Source: Spirochaetota bacterium (GTDB taxonomy: Bacteria > Spirochaetota > UBA4802 > JAFGJZ01). Taken from it: a stretch of DNA of 37,407 nucleotides. A program made the translations under genes and the position numbers. Numbering within the stretch: position 1 is the first letter of the stretch; each line of letters opens with the position of its first letter. Where the stretch lies: assembly GCA_029554345.1 (NCBI GenBank), contig JAKPJF010000211.1, positions 1 through 37,407 of the forward strand, written 5' to 3'. Below are positions 7,680-17,289 of the stretch, piece by piece. Below the pieces are notes generated by a model, which was given only the letters and a program-made list of their open reading frames with translations, was not told where the DNA came from and ran no database searches.

Positions 7680-9480
7680 AAAGAATATAATTCTGCTCAA
7701 AGACACCCCTGATGAACCTGGGGTTTATCTTTTAAAGGACGGCACCGGAAATATTTTCTATATCGGCAAAGCCAAATCCTTAAAGAAGCGTCTTTCGTCA
7801 TATTTTAACAATAAAAACGACGGAAGCAAATCAGTATTTCTCGGAGGACGGACCGATTCGTTTGAATTTATAGCGACAGAAAATGAACTCGAAGCTCTGA
7901 TTCTTGAAGAAACACTTATAAAGAAGCACCGCCCAAGATTCAATGTCAGAATGAAGGATGATAAATCCTACCCATACATTGCCGTAACAGATGAAGAGTA
8001 TCCGCGAATAATCTACTCTAGAAGCATCAACAGAAAATCCCAGAAATATTTCGGACCGTATGCCGACTCATCCGCCGCAAGAAATGTTCTCGAACTTGCA
8101 CATAATATATTCAAAATACGCAGATGCGCAAAAAAACTGCCTCTTAAAAAAAATGAGCGCCCATGTATAAATTATCAAATTGGTAAATGTTCTGGAGTAT
8201 GCGCTGGCAAAATAAGCCGTGAAGAATATATATCCAGGGTAAATGAAGCGGCTAATTTTATCGGCGGTCAAACCGATGAAATCATAAAGCGCCTTAAACT
8301 GCAGATGGACAAATATTCTTCTGAAACGCTTTTCGAAAAAGCTGCTGAAATCAGAAATATAATTTTCGATATTCAGCGTATTTCACAAAAACAGAATGTA
8401 ATAGCCTCAAGCGCATATGATATTGATTATCTTGCCGTATCCGTTATTAAAGAAGAAGCCGTATTGCTTTTATTTGAATTCAGAGGCGGAGCTCTTTCGG
8501 GACGCAAGGTTTTCATTTATGAAAATACAGAGTTCATCAATGAGGCCGAAATTTACGAAAGATTCCTTTTCGATCATTATTCTCAAAACGATTCTCTGCC
8601 TCATAAAATAATTTTAAAAGACAGATTAAATTCAGCACAGCTTTTTCAGAAAATGCTTTCTGACAAAAAAAATAAAATTAAAATCAGTTCCGCGAAAAGC
8701 GATGATGAAAGATCAGTAATAAAAATAATGTCAAAAAATATTGATCTTATCAGAACAGAGCGTGAATCTAAAAAAATATTATCAGATAAAAGCAGTGCTT
8801 TAGCCGAGCTTGCACGTGTTTTAAACACCACACGAATGATCCGGACCATGGTATGTTTCGACATTTCGAATTTTCAGGGAAAGGACTCTGTCGCAAGTAT
8901 GTCGTGTTTTTTAAACGGTTATCCTGATAAAAAAGGTTACCGCAAATTTAAAATCCGCGGTTACGAATCGGCAAACGATCCCGGAATGATTCATGAGGCA
9001 GTTTCAAGATATTTGCAGAATATTATAAATGAGTCACTTGATTTGCCGGATCTTATTGTTATCGACGGAGGACCGACACAGCTCACACGCGCAATTGAAG
9101 CAGCTTCGGCTCTTAAAACAGATGTATTGATTGTTTCAATTGCAAAACGAAATGAAGAAATTTATACATCCCCTGACGCTCCGCCAATTGTGCTTTCAAA
9201 AGAATCACAGGCGTTGAAAATAATTCAAAGTATCCGTGATGAATCACATAGATTCGGGGTCAAATATCACAGGGAACTCAGAAGCAAGCGAATCATAAGC
9301 TCACCTTTCGACAGCATAAAAGGAATCGGTAAGGATAAAAAAGCATTACTTCTTAAAAACTACGGCAGTGCAAAAAATGCAGCACTTGCAGAAGCCGAAG
9401 AAATAGCAGCAAATCTCAATATAAGCAAAGCAAAGGCTCAAAAAATAAAAGAATTACTTCTCTCTGATAACTTTAATTGA
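7666..9480 (+). CDS. uvrC: Excinuclease ABC subunit C
   Basis: UvrC makes the two incisions flanking a DNA lesion in nucleotide excision repair together with UvrA and UvrB. The GIY-YIG nuclease motif is at residues 19-34 (GVYLLKD and FYIGKAK). Four cysteines (154, 167, 175, 179) fall where UvrC proteins bind an iron-sulphur cluster. A UvrB-interacting UVR segment spans about 198-234, the RNase H-like second nuclease about 385-540 (with VIDGG near 467), and tandem helix-hairpin-helix motifs lie at the C-terminus (SIKGIGKDKK). The length of 604 aa is normal. The start is a GTG inside the preceding gene. The 3' end overlaps the convergent anti-sigma gene by 27 bases. Confidence 0.96.
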   Translation: MKNLEKNIILLKDTPDEPGVYLLKDGTGNIFYIGKAKSLKKRLSSYFNNKNDGSKSVFLGGRTDSFEFIATENELEALILEETLIKKHRPRFNVRMKDDKSYPYIAVTDEEYPRIIYSRSINRKSQKYFGPYADSSAARNVLELAHNIFKIRRCAKKLPLKKNERPCINYQIGKCSGVCAGKISREEYISRVNEAANFIGGQTDEIIKRLKLQMDKYSSETLFEKAAEIRNIIFDIQRISQKQNVIASSAYDIDYLAVSVIKEEAVLLLFEFRGGALSGRKVFIYENTEFINEAEIYERFLFDHYSQNDSLPHKIILKDRLNSAQLFQKMLSDKKNKIKISSAKSDDERSVIKIMSKNIDLIRTERESKKILSDKSSALAELARVLNTTRMIRTMVCFDISNFQGKDSVASMSCFLNGYPDKKGYRKFKIRGYESANDPGMIHEAVSRYLQNIINESLDLPDLIVIDGGPTQLTRAIEAASALKTDVLIVSIAKRNEEIYTSPDAPPIVLSKESQALKIIQSIRDESHRFGVKYHRELRSKRIISSPFDSIKGIGKDKKALLLKNYGSAKNAALAEAEEIAANLNISKAKAQKIKELLLSDNFN

Positions 9481-10083
9481 ATAAACCACCCGCTTATACG
9501 GATCCGTTCCGCCTTTAACATTATCTCCTCTATCATTTGACAGATGCATCGCATTAAAGGATTTCAGATCGCGGTTCTCCTCAGGAATACTAAGTCTTTT
9601 CATCAATGCCCGGTATTCTGAATATGTAGATTCAATAACGAGAGTATCATCAGAATCAGATAATATCTTTCCGGCAGTAAGCATGGATTTTAATTCGCTA
9701 GAAGACACAACTTCATCTGTTACGTGAGCAAAATCAAGCATCGGAGAATTGTTCACAGAAATATCTGTTTCAACTTTTCTACTATCTTCATTTACCAATC
9801 CGGAAAACAAAATTATTAGAAAAGCTGCTGCTGCAGACAAAGGAAGAATGTGACGCTTTTTAAACAGTCTACGTTTTTTGATTCTTCTCATAATCTCCGC
9901 ATCAAAAAGATCGTTCTCTATTTGAAGATTTTTTAAAGAAGAAGTGAATTTCTTCGTTTCTTTGATTTCAGACAAAACAGCAGAACATTTAGCGCATTTT
10001 TTAATGTGAGCTGAAAACGCATCTGTTTTATGACCGTCAGAATATGCCGAGATTTCATCAAATGTCATATGTTCATTTCTCAT
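9454..10083 (-). CDS. Zinc-finger anti-sigma factor, single TM
   Basis: Residues 1-45 form a zf-HC2/ZAS-type domain with the metal motif His26-x3-Cys30-x2-Cys33. A helix at about 85-105 crosses the inner membrane, and the remaining 100 residues would be periplasmic. Such proteins hold an ECF sigma factor inactive until an envelope signal releases it. The gene overlaps the upstream sigma factor by ATGA, which strongly indicates a cognate pair. The C-terminal domain contains an IVESTYSEYRALMKRL segment that I cannot assign. The signal is not deducible from the window. Confidence 0.88.
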   Translation of the reverse strand: MRNEHMTFDEISAYSDGHKTDAFSAHIKKCAKCSAVLSEIKETKKFTSSLKNLQIENDLFDAEIMRRIKKRRLFKKRHILPLSAAAAFLIILFSGLVNEDSRKVETDISVNNSPMLDFAHVTDEVVSSSELKSMLTAGKILSDSDDTLVIESTYSEYRALMKRLSIPEENRDLKSFNAMHLSNDRGDNVKGGTDPYKRVVYSIKVIREK

Positions 10084-10652
10084 ACATACCCCCTTTCGTT
10101 CAACCTTTTCCGCAGCATTTCCCTGCCTCGGTGAATTCTTATTTTAACATTGCTCATGCTTATTGACAAAGCCTCCGAAATATCCTCATAGCTCATTTCC
10201 TCAACATCGCAGAGGATAACAGCTTCTCTATAATCATCCGGGAGATTAGAAAGTTCGGCAACCGCCGCTTTATAAGTCTCAGATGTTACCAGGTCTTCCT
10301 CCAGCGACCCCCGTGAATCAGGTATCTCATAATCAGCTCCCGAATCATCATAAAGGTCAGAGATAGAGACTTTTTTAATACGGCCTTTTTTTCTTACATG
10401 ATTTCTGCAATGATTAATCATTATGCTGAAAAGCCATGTCGAAAACTTTGCTTCTCCCCTGAATTTACTCAAAGAAGAATACGCCGCAACCAGTATGTCC
10501 TGGGAAATCTCCATTGCATCTTCTTCGCTCCCGCAATAACCGCAGACATATCTGAAGATTTTGTCGCGATAGCGTTTAACAAGAAGAGCATAATCATTAA
10601 CCTTTCCCTTAACCACCGACTCAATTATCTCAAGGTCGCTCTTTTCAGTCAT
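10080..10652 (-). CDS. ECF (RpoE-like) RNA polymerase sigma factor
   Basis: The 190-residue protein has sigma region 2 at about 23-90 (YVCGYCGSEEDAMEISQD, then KFSTWLFSIMIN) and region 4 at about 132-183 (LPDDYREAVILCDVEEMSY, then a helix-turn-helix ending NVKIRIHRGREMLRKRL). Region 3 is absent, as in all ECF sigmas. It directs RNA polymerase to a stress or envelope regulon. It is followed by its anti-sigma gene with a 4-base overlap and preceded 27 bases away by tyrS, so it may be co-transcribed with a housekeeping gene. An autoregulatory promoter could sit in the tyrS tail, but I cannot identify one. Confidence 0.93.
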   Translation of the reverse strand: MTEKSDLEIIESVVKGKVNDYALLVKRYRDKIFRYVCGYCGSEEDAMEISQDILVAAYSSLSKFRGEAKFSTWLFSIMINHCRNHVRKKGRIKKVSISDLYDDSGADYEIPDSRGSLEEDLVTSETYKAAVAELSNLPDDYREAVILCDVEEMSYEDISEALSISMSNVKIRIHRGREMLRKRLNERGYV

Positions 10653-10679
10653 AAATACTCGTACTTTGTTACAGATTTT

Positions 10680-11894
10680 TTAACCGATTACTCTTACAAA
10701 TCTTCTTTTTCCTGCTTTAATAACACAATTGCATGGGAAAATAATTTCAAATTTTTCATCAGAAACTTTTTCTCCGTCGATGCTGATACCGCCACCGGCT
10801 ATTAATCTGCGTGCTTCACCGTTGGAAGACGCAATACCGGTTAAAGAAAGCAGTTTAACAATCCATATCTTACCGTCTTTTTTATCTTCATCGGATACTA
10901 TAAATTCATCCATTTCGTCCGGAACTTCTTTTTTAACAAATAGTGCGTTAAAATCAGCTTCTGCCTTTTCCGCTGTTTCTTTATCATAAAACTGCGCGCA
11001 TATATTTTTAGCAAGATCGACTTTTGCCTGTTTCGGATGTATCGTTTTTTCAGAAATTCCTCTTCTGATATTATCTATCTCCGCTCTTGGAACATCTGTA
11101 ACCAGTTCGTAATATTTAAACATCAGCTCATCTGAAATAGACATAACCTTGCCGAAAATATCTTTAGGTTCTTCATTTATTCCTATATAGTTTCCAAGCG
11201 ATTTGCTCATCTTATTTACGCCGTCAAGTCCGACTAAGAGAGGAAGCGTAATGATGCTCTGCTGTTTTAAACCGTATTCTTTCTGGAGATCACGGCCTAC
11301 AAGAAGATTGAATTTCTGATCAGTTCCGCCGAGTTCAACATCGGCTTTCAAAGCAACAGAATCATATCCCTGAACCAGCGGATACATGAATTCGATAATT
11401 GAAATGGATTTTCCGGATTTATATCTTTTAGAAAAATCATCACGCTCAAGCATTCTGGCTACATTATAATGGCTTGTCAATTCAAGCACTCCGGCAAAAT
11501 CCATTGAGGAACACCACTTTGAATTGAATTCTACAACTGTTTTTTCAGGATCAAGAATCTTGAACACCTGTTTTTTGTAGGTTTCGGCATTAATTAGAAC
11601 TTCTTCCTTGGTAAGTTTTTTCCGCGTTTCGGACTTACCTGTAGGATCTCCTATCATGCCTGTAAAATCCCCTATCAGGAAAACTACACGATGTCCCATC
11701 TGCTGGAAATGCTTCATTTTACGCAATAACACAGAATGACCCAGATGAATATCAGGTGCAGTTGGGTCAAATCCGGCTTTGATTGTCAAAGGAATCTGTT
11801 TATCCTCAGATTCCTTCATTTTTGCTAAAAATTCGTCTTTTGGTATTATTTCTTCCGTACCACGGAAAATAAGCTCCATATCATTCTTAATCAT
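10680..11894 (-). CDS. tyrS: Tyrosyl-tRNA synthetase
   Basis: Charges tRNA-Tyr with tyrosine in the cytoplasm. Class I signatures are clear: HIGH as HLGH at residues 50-53, KMSKS at 228-232, and the substrate-binding GGTDQKF region at 189-195. A C-terminal S4 RNA-binding domain (about 340-400) has the typical [21 protein letters not shown] at 11909 extends the frame by five residues, but GGAGAG at 11903-11898 overlaps that extension and sits correctly before ATG 11894, so the shorter start is chosen, giving 404 aa. The sigma/anti-sigma pair follows. Confidence 0.96.
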   Translation of the reverse strand: MIKNDMELIFRGTEEIIPKDEFLAKMKESEDKQIPLTIKAGFDPTAPDIHLGHSVLLRKMKHFQQMGHRVVFLIGDFTGMIGDPTGKSETRKKLTKEEVLINAETYKKQVFKILDPEKTVVEFNSKWCSSMDFAGVLELTSHYNVARMLERDDFSKRYKSGKSISIIEFMYPLVQGYDSVALKADVELGGTDQKFNLLVGRDLQKEYGLKQQSIITLPLLVGLDGVNKMSKSLGNYIGINEEPKDIFGKVMSISDELMFKYYELVTDVPRAEIDNIRRGISEKTIHPKQAKVDLAKNICAQFYDKETAEKAEADFNALFVKKEVPDEMDEFIVSDEDKKDGKIWIVKLLSLTGIASSNGEARRLIAGGGISIDGEKVSDEKFEIIFPCNCVIKAGKRRFVRVIG

Positions 11895-11918
11895 AAACTC
11901 TCCGTACACTATCGAAGT

Positions 11919-11948
11919 TCATTAGTTATCATTTAAAAAGTGTGTCAA
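11919..11948 (-). promoter_or_regulatory. Putative sigma-70 promoter for tyrS
   Basis: Minus-strand TTGACA (11948-11943), an 18-base spacer and TAATGA (11924-11919) lie about 25 bases before the tyrS start. The -35 is perfect and the -10 is moderate. I see no T-box-like leader; the space is too short for one. Confidence 0.45.
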
Positions 11949-12044
11949 TGATTTTTGAGAATGTAAATTTCCGGAAAAATTGATTTAAATGAATAGATTT
12001 TAATCACTCGGAGCATTAAAGCTATAATACTATTAACATGAAGT

Positions 12045-14915
12045 TTATACTGACGAAGCAATAATCTCATAAATTATATTACAGAAATCATCCTTTTTGA
12101 ACGGTTTTTTGATATAAGCTGACAAACCATTCTCTTTTAGAAGTTCAACATCCTCTTCGCGGCTGTATCCTGAACAGAGAATGATACGGGCATCAGGATT
12201 AATTTTCTTTATTTCAAAAAAACAATCCTTTCCGTTCATTTCAGGCATAATCATATCAAGAATAACCAGAATAATTTCTGAAGATTTCCGGGTGTATAAT
12301 TCAAACGCCTCTTTCCCGTTTTTGGCAGAAATGCAATCATAACCGCATTCCGTTATAATTTTTTCTTCCACGTTTCTAATTGCAGTTTCATCTTCCGCTA
12401 TTAGTATTAACCCATTTCCTTTATAAACAGGATGCTCTTTTTTAATTAAATCTGTTTCTCTTTCATGTGACAAAGGAAGGTGTATTGAAAAAGTAGTTCC
12501 CTTACCAAGTTCACTTTTAACACTGATAAGTCCGCCATACCGTTTTACTGTACCATAAACAGCGGAAAGTCCCAATCCGGTTCCTTTCCCCTGTTCCTTT
12601 GTAGTGAAAAACGGCTCAAAAATATGACTTATATTGTTTTCGGATATTCCTATCCCCGTATCTTCTATCTCAATCCTTATATACTTTCCGGGAATTAAAG
12701 CCTGAATGTTTTCAGAACCGGCTTCATGTTCTATATTCTGTAATGATGTTGAAATATGAAGCCTACCGCCGTCAGGCATAGCCTGCCATGAATTAATACC
12801 TAAATTGAGAAATGCATTCTGAAGCTGCACGGTTTCACCGAGAACAATTGATTCATCAGATCTAAAATCAGTTTCAATTACTATCCGCTTATCAATTGTA
12901 TTTTTCAATATTGAAAGAGCATCTCTTATTATCTGATGAATATCAACCGGATTTAAAACAACAGATTCGCGTCTTGAAAACGATAAAAGTTTGCTTGCAA
13001 GAGCAGAAGCTCTTTCGGCTGACTCAATTATCATTTCAAGATATTCCATTTCTTCACTGCCGGGCGTAATTTTAGGAGACAGGAGCTCTGCTCCGCCGAT
13101 TATCCCTCCGAGCATGTTATTAAAATCATGAGCGATACCTCCCGCCAGCTGTCCTATTGCATCAAGTTTCTGGCTCTGACGCAGCTGTTCCTGAAGCAGA
13201 TATTCTTCCGTGACATCCCTGAAAACAAGAACCGCACCTACTACATTTTTATAATCATCGTAAATCAATGCTGCTGAATCTGAAATGCGGTATTCTTTAC
13301 CGTCTTTTGATATCAATACAGCATCTTTACTTATTGATATTCTTTTCCGCATCGCAATAACATCAAAAACCGGATTAGCAATGGTTTCTCCGTTTTCAAT
13401 TGAAATAATTTTCATGACATCGGTAATCATCAATCCGCAGGCTTCACCGCTTTTCCATCCTGTAAGAGTTTCAGCTATGCGGTTCATTTTCGAGATATTT
13501 CCATTAACATCTGTCGCTATTACAGCATCTCCTATCGAGTCCAGAGTTACTCTGTAATTTTCCTCGCTCCTCTGCAATGCTTCCTGATAGTTTTTACGTT
13601 CTGTTATATCTACATGAGTACCGACAATCCGGACAGGACCGTTTTCATTTTTTTCAACGATACTACCGCGGCTCAAAATCCATTTCCATTTATTTGTTTT
13701 AGATTTTAAACGGAATTCTGAACAATAATTTTGCAGCTTGCCTTCAATGTATGAATAAAATTTTTCTTCAGCTGTTATTTTATCCAGAGGATGAAGAAGA
13801 TTAAGCCACGACTCAAAACTGGCTTCAAATTCACCGTCTTCATATTCAAGCATTTTATAAAAGTGCGGACTGTAATAAACTTCTCTTGTTATAAGATTAA
13901 TATCCCATAACCCGTCCGAGGCAGCAGCAAAAGCATATCTCAAACGTTCTTCACTGATACGCAGTTTTTCTTCAGAAGTTTTTTTCTGAGAAACTGCTTT
14001 TGACATATTGGAAAATGCAATTATTATCATAACAGAAAATATTATCTGAACTGCAATGAGTCCAAGGCTTCTCATCTGCCATCTGCTGAGCGCTTCCTTC
14101 TTAGAAATAGCCACAGCAACGAACATGTTTTTGTACATTACCGGCGAAAAACTGATAATTCTTTTAATATTATCAAGACTTGTCTGTGCAGATATTATCG
14201 AATATGCTTTCTCCGGATTCTTATTATCTATTACATATTTTTGGGCTCTTTTATCAAGATGAAGTTCGTATCCGTTAAAGATTCCGCTATATACTATTCC
14301 TTCTTTACAAGAAAGATATATCATTGAATCCTTTCCGAGATCTACCCCTCTTATTATTTCAGAAAAATAATAAGGATTAATAGACGCAAGCAGAACCCCC
14401 GAGAAATTACCATTCGCATCATTAAGGCGTATACTCATAGGTATATACCACTTACCGGTAACTCTTCCGACAATGGGATGTCCTATATGTAATGATTCAT
14501 CAGAATTAAATCTATGATAGATAAAAAAATCACGGTCACCGCTAAAAGTCTTTTCATTTTCCTGTTTACTCAGAACGCTTACATATCCTTTAGAATCAAT
14601 GACAGAAATAAGATTAAACAGATCGGGATTTGTTTCGACAATACGTATCAGATCTTCATGTAAATCTTTGCTGTTATGAATTAGTTTTTCTGATGATTTT
14701 ATTGAATTAAGTGTTTTTTCAATTAGTGAAAATGTTTTATAGACATGATTCGAATATATAACGGACAAATTTACAGTTTGAATGCGGACTTTCCGTAATT
14801 CAAGCGCCCTGTCGCCGAAAATTACATATGCCGAAAAAATCCAGAGAGAGCATAATATTAAGACAGCTGTTCCCGTCAGTCTGAATTTCGGAGATTTAAT
14901 TAATAATTTCCTCAT
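12045..14915 (-). CDS. Hybrid sensor histidine kinase (Cache-type sensor, two PAS, HisKA, HATPase, receiver)
   Basis: A 956-residue inner-membrane kinase. TM1 is at about 13-34, an extracytoplasmic Cache-like domain at 40-275, and TM2 at 283-303. A first PAS/PAC is at about 322-442 (with GTHVDITERK) and a second at 450-572. HisKA has phospho-His596 in GGIAHDFNNMLGG, a variant common in PAS-kinase hybrids. The ATPase domain is at about 690-815 (EDTGIGI, GKGTGLGL), and a C-terminal receiver at 835-950 has intact Asp887 in ILDMIMPEMNG and a late KKPF lysine. Unlike the degenerate receiver in the kinase at 5472-6575, this one looks functional. It has its own promoter and no adjacent response regulator, so the output partner is elsewhere. 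Confidence 0.93.
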   Translation of the reverse strand: MRKLLIKSPKFRLTGTAVLILCSLWIFSAYVIFGDRALELRKVRIQTVNLSVIYSNHVYKTFSLIEKTLNSIKSSEKLIHNSKDLHEDLIRIVETNPDLFNLISVIDSKGYVSVLSKQENEKTFSGDRDFFIYHRFNSDESLHIGHPIVGRVTGKWYIPMSIRLNDANGNFSGVLLASINPYYFSEIIRGVDLGKDSMIYLSCKEGIVYSGIFNGYELHLDKRAQKYVIDNKNPEKAYSIISAQTSLDNIKRIISFSPVMYKNMFVAVAISKKEALSRWQMRSLGLIAVQIIFSVMIIIAFSNMSKAVSQKKTSEEKLRISEERLRYAFAAASDGLWDINLITREVYYSPHFYKMLEYEDGEFEASFESWLNLLHPLDKITAEEKFYSYIEGKLQNYCSEFRLKSKTNKWKWILSRGSIVEKNENGPVRIVGTHVDITERKNYQEALQRSEENYRVTLDSIGDAVIATDVNGNISKMNRIAETLTGWKSGEACGLMITDVMKIISIENGETIANPVFDVIAMRKRISISKDAVLISKDGKEYRISDSAALIYDDYKNVVGAVLVFRDVTEEYLLQEQLRQSQKLDAIGQLAGGIAHDFNNMLGGIIGGAELLSPKITPGSEEMEYLEMIIESAERASALASKLLSFSRRESVVLNPVDIHQIIRDALSILKNTIDKRIVIETDFRSDESIVLGETVQLQNAFLNLGINSWQAMPDGGRLHISTSLQNIEHEAGSENIQALIPGKYIRIEIEDTGIGISENNISHIFEPFFTTKEQGKGTGLGLSAVYGTVKRYGGLISVKSELGKGTTFSIHLPLSHERETDLIKKEHPVYKGNGLILIAEDETAIRNVEEKIITECGYDCISAKNGKEAFELYTRKSSEIILVILDMIMPEMNGKDCFFEIKKINPDARIILCSGYSREEDVELLKENGLSAYIKKPFKKDDFCNIIYEIIASSV

Positions 14916-14930
14916 ACAGCTACCGCATTA

Positions 14931-14959
14931 ATTTAAACAGCTTTGGCGGCAAAAGTCAA
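14931..14959 (-). promoter_or_regulatory. Putative sigma-70 promoter for the hybrid kinase
   Basis: Minus-strand TTGACT (14959-14954) and TTAAAT (14936-14931) are separated by exactly 17 bases, with the start codon about 15 bases further on. This separates the kinase from the mla operon upstream of it. Confidence 0.55.
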
Positions 14960-15035
14960 TTTATTAACATTCCTCATTAAAACAGCAGGAATATACTGAT
15001 AGAAGTATTCGCGTCTTTAAATTTACAATTGATTA

Positions 15036-15737
15036 TTAAAAAGCCATAAGTGCGGCTCTTATAAAACTGGTTATTGGTGCCTGCTCACGCGCATCTTCAA
15101 CCGTATCTTTTAAATTAGTTAATGTTTCGCTTGCCTGATTCGCAAGTTTATCATCAACTATCAGCTTTCCGATTGTTCCTTCTCCTCTTGTAATTTTATC
15201 AGCAATAAAATTCATCTTATAAGAAAAATCCTTAAAATTAGCCATTGTCACTCTCAGATTACTTATCGAATCCGTAATTGATTCTTTATTTTCACCGACA
15301 AGATCTTCAAGTGTTCCCATAAGATCACCTGAAGGAGAACCTATAAGAACCTGATTCAGCGCAACTTCACGGTAAGTTCTTTCATCGTCATACTCTACTC
15401 CCGGAGTAATTTCAACAGCCTTTGCGCCCATAAAACCTTCGGATTTAACCTTGATTTTATAATTTTCATAAAGAGTAAACTGATTAAACATTTTCATAGT
15501 AACAAGAACTTTATTTCCATTAAGCTTTACATTTTCAACTGAACCTGAATATACTCCAAGAATTTTTACCGGATCATTTTTTTTGATACCGAAACCGTTT
15601 GTAAATTCAGACTGAATACGGTAATATCGCTTACCTTCAAAAAATTCATCCTTAAGCAGAATTGTATAATAACCCAGTACCAAAACCGCAAATAAAAACA
15701 TAATCCCGACAATGATATTATTTTTTCTTCCAGACAT
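15036..15737 (-). CDS. mlaD: MlaD-type MCE-domain substrate-binding protein
   Basis: The periplasmic lipid-binding component of an Mla/MCE ABC system that moves phospholipids between inner and outer membrane. An N-terminal anchor helix at about residues 9-27 is followed by one MCE domain at about 38-115, with the characteristic NGFGIKKNDPVKILGVYSG. The C-terminal region (about 130-225) is helical and would assemble around the hexamer channel. At 233 aa it is longer than E. coli MlaD (183), mostly in this helical tail. It is the last gene of the operon, eight bases after mlaF, with a strong GGGGGG ribosome site. Confidence 0.9.
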   Translation of the reverse strand: MSGRKNNIIVGIMFLFAVLVLGYYTILLKDEFFEGKRYYRIQSEFTNGFGIKKNDPVKILGVYSGSVENVKLNGNKVLVTMKMFNQFTLYENYKIKVKSEGFMGAKAVEITPGVEYDDERTYREVALNQVLIGSPSGDLMGTLEDLVGENKESITDSISNLRVTMANFKDFSYKMNFIADKITRGEGTIGKLIVDDKLANQASETLTNLKDTVEDAREQAPITSFIRAALMAF

Positions 15738-15745
15738 AATCCCCC

Positions 15746-16498
15746 CTATTGCTTTTCCGCATTGATCGGACCTTCCAAAAGTCCTTCTATAAACTGACGT
15801 ACTATCGGATTATCCGTTTTTCTTATCTCGTCAGGTGTTGCACACTGAATAATTTTTGCATTAAAAAGCATTGCTATACGGTCTCCGATTTCGTATGCAC
15901 TTTTCATATCGTGAGTAACGACAACGCTTGTAACAGAATATTCTTTCTGAAGCTTTCTTATTATCCTGTTTATGAGGGAACTCATAACAGGATCAAGACC
16001 GCTTGTAGGTTCATCATATAAAATTATTTGCGGTTTTGAAACGAGAGCCCTTGCAAGACCAGCACGCTTTTTCATTCCACCGCTAATCTCGCTTATCATT
16101 TTATCTTTCGCATCAAGAAGTTGAAGTGAATCCAGTGTTTCTTCAACCAAAGAGTCGACATCATTTAGTTTGCACAATTTACGTTCTATCAGAGGCAAGG
16201 CTACATTATCCTTTACCGAAAGCCAGTTAAGCAATGCTCCTGACTGAAAAAGAAAACCCATCTTGCTGCGCAGGCGTTCCTTTTTTTTATCATCAGCAAA
16301 ATCCATCCGCTCAGAATCAACCCAGACTTCACCCGCATCCGGATCAAGAAGTCCACCGATATGGCGTAAAGTAACGGTTTTCCCTATTCCGGATTGGCCT
16401 ATTATAACGAGTGTTTCTCCTCGATTTATTTCAAGCGAAACATTATCGAGAACAAGTCTCTTTCCAAAACGTTTTGTTACATCAACAAGTCGTATCAT
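15746..16498 (-). CDS. mlaF: MlaF-type ABC transporter ATPase
   Basis: The cytoplasmic ATPase that drives the MlaE permease. It shows Walker A GQSGIGKT, signature ISGGMKKR with the MKKR ending typical of the Mla/Ttg2A clade, Walker B IILYDEPTSGLDP, and the switch His in VVTHDM. The 250-residue length is normal. Its ATG overlaps the mlaE stop by four bases (ATGA), and mlaD follows. The set E-F-D is complete for the inner-membrane complex apart from the small STAS subunit MlaB, which is not encoded here. Confidence 0.95.
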   Translation of the reverse strand: MIRLVDVTKRFGKRLVLDNVSLEINRGETLVIIGQSGIGKTVTLRHIGGLLDPDAGEVWVDSERMDFADDKKKERLRSKMGFLFQSGALLNWLSVKDNVALPLIERKLCKLNDVDSLVEETLDSLQLLDAKDKMISEISGGMKKRAGLARALVSKPQIILYDEPTSGLDPVMSSLINRIIRKLQKEYSVTSVVVTHDMKSAYEIGDRIAMLFNAKIIQCATPDEIRKTDNPIVRQFIEGLLEGPINAEKQ

Positions 16499-17289
16499 TT
16501 CGTACCATAAAATATTGCTGTAATATAATAACCGGTTATCAGAACCATTACAAAAGAAGCGATTACGGAATTTCGGGTTGCCTGACCGACACCTGCTACT
16601 CCGTTTTCTGCTTTAAGCCCGTTTGCGCATGCAATGGCAGCAACCATTGTTCCAAATAGAAAGGATTTCAAAAGACCGACATAAACCGCTTTAAGCTTCA
16701 ATCCCAAGAGGCAGCTTTTCCAGTAAATATCCCATTCGACTGAAAGCTGAGAATAAGAAACCACCCCTCCCCCGATAGTTCCCATTATAGTAAAATAAAC
16801 ACTGACAACAGGAAACATCACTGCAAGAGCCACCACTCTAGGCATCACAAGAAATTTTACCGGATTAATCAAAAGCATTTCAAGTGCGTCTATTTCTTCC
16901 GAAACTTTCATTGTGGAAAGCTCCGCTGCAATTGAAGATCCGACTGAAGCAATAAGAACCACCCCTGTTGTAAATGAACTCATCTCCCTTGTTAGCGTAG
17001 TTACGACAAGCTGACCTATAAGATTTTCAAGCCCGAATTTTTTCATTTCAAGACCGGTCTGAAGTGAAAGTATCATTCCGGTGAAAAAAGCTACAATGCT
17101 TACAACAAGAAAACTTTTTGCTCCTGCTGCATACATCTGCTTAACAATTTCTGTTCTTTTTTCAAAAACTTTCGGAAGAAAACAAACTGACTGAAAAATT
17201 AAAACAAGAGAATAACCTGAAAATTCCGTAATACGGATAAAATTTTCCCAAATCAGAAATAGCCAGCTTGTAAAAGGTGAATTGCGCAT
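16495..17289 (-). CDS. mlaE: MlaE-type ABC permease
   Basis: Integral inner-membrane permease of the Mla lipid transporter (264 aa). An N-terminal amphipathic/interface helix region precedes about five transmembrane helices, visible at roughly 52-72, 92-112, 138-175, 195-222 and 240-260. Family patterns include the early Gln-rich FFTGMILSLQTGLEMKKFG and the cytoplasmic coupling segment SVGSSIAAELSTMKVSEEIDALE, which contacts MlaF. The start overlaps the preceding aromatic-rich exported protein by one base (TGATG), so the four genes form one transcription unit. Confidence 0.94.
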   Translation of the reverse strand: MRNSPFTSWLFLIWENFIRITEFSGYSLVLIFQSVCFLPKVFEKRTEIVKQMYAAGAKSFLVVSIVAFFTGMILSLQTGLEMKKFGLENLIGQLVVTTLTREMSSFTTGVVLIASVGSSIAAELSTMKVSEEIDALEMLLINPVKFLVMPRVVALAVMFPVVSVYFTIMGTIGGGVVSYSQLSVEWDIYWKSCLLGLKLKAVYVGLLKSFLFGTMVAAIACANGLKAENGVAGVGQATRNSVIASFVMVLITGYYITAIFYGTK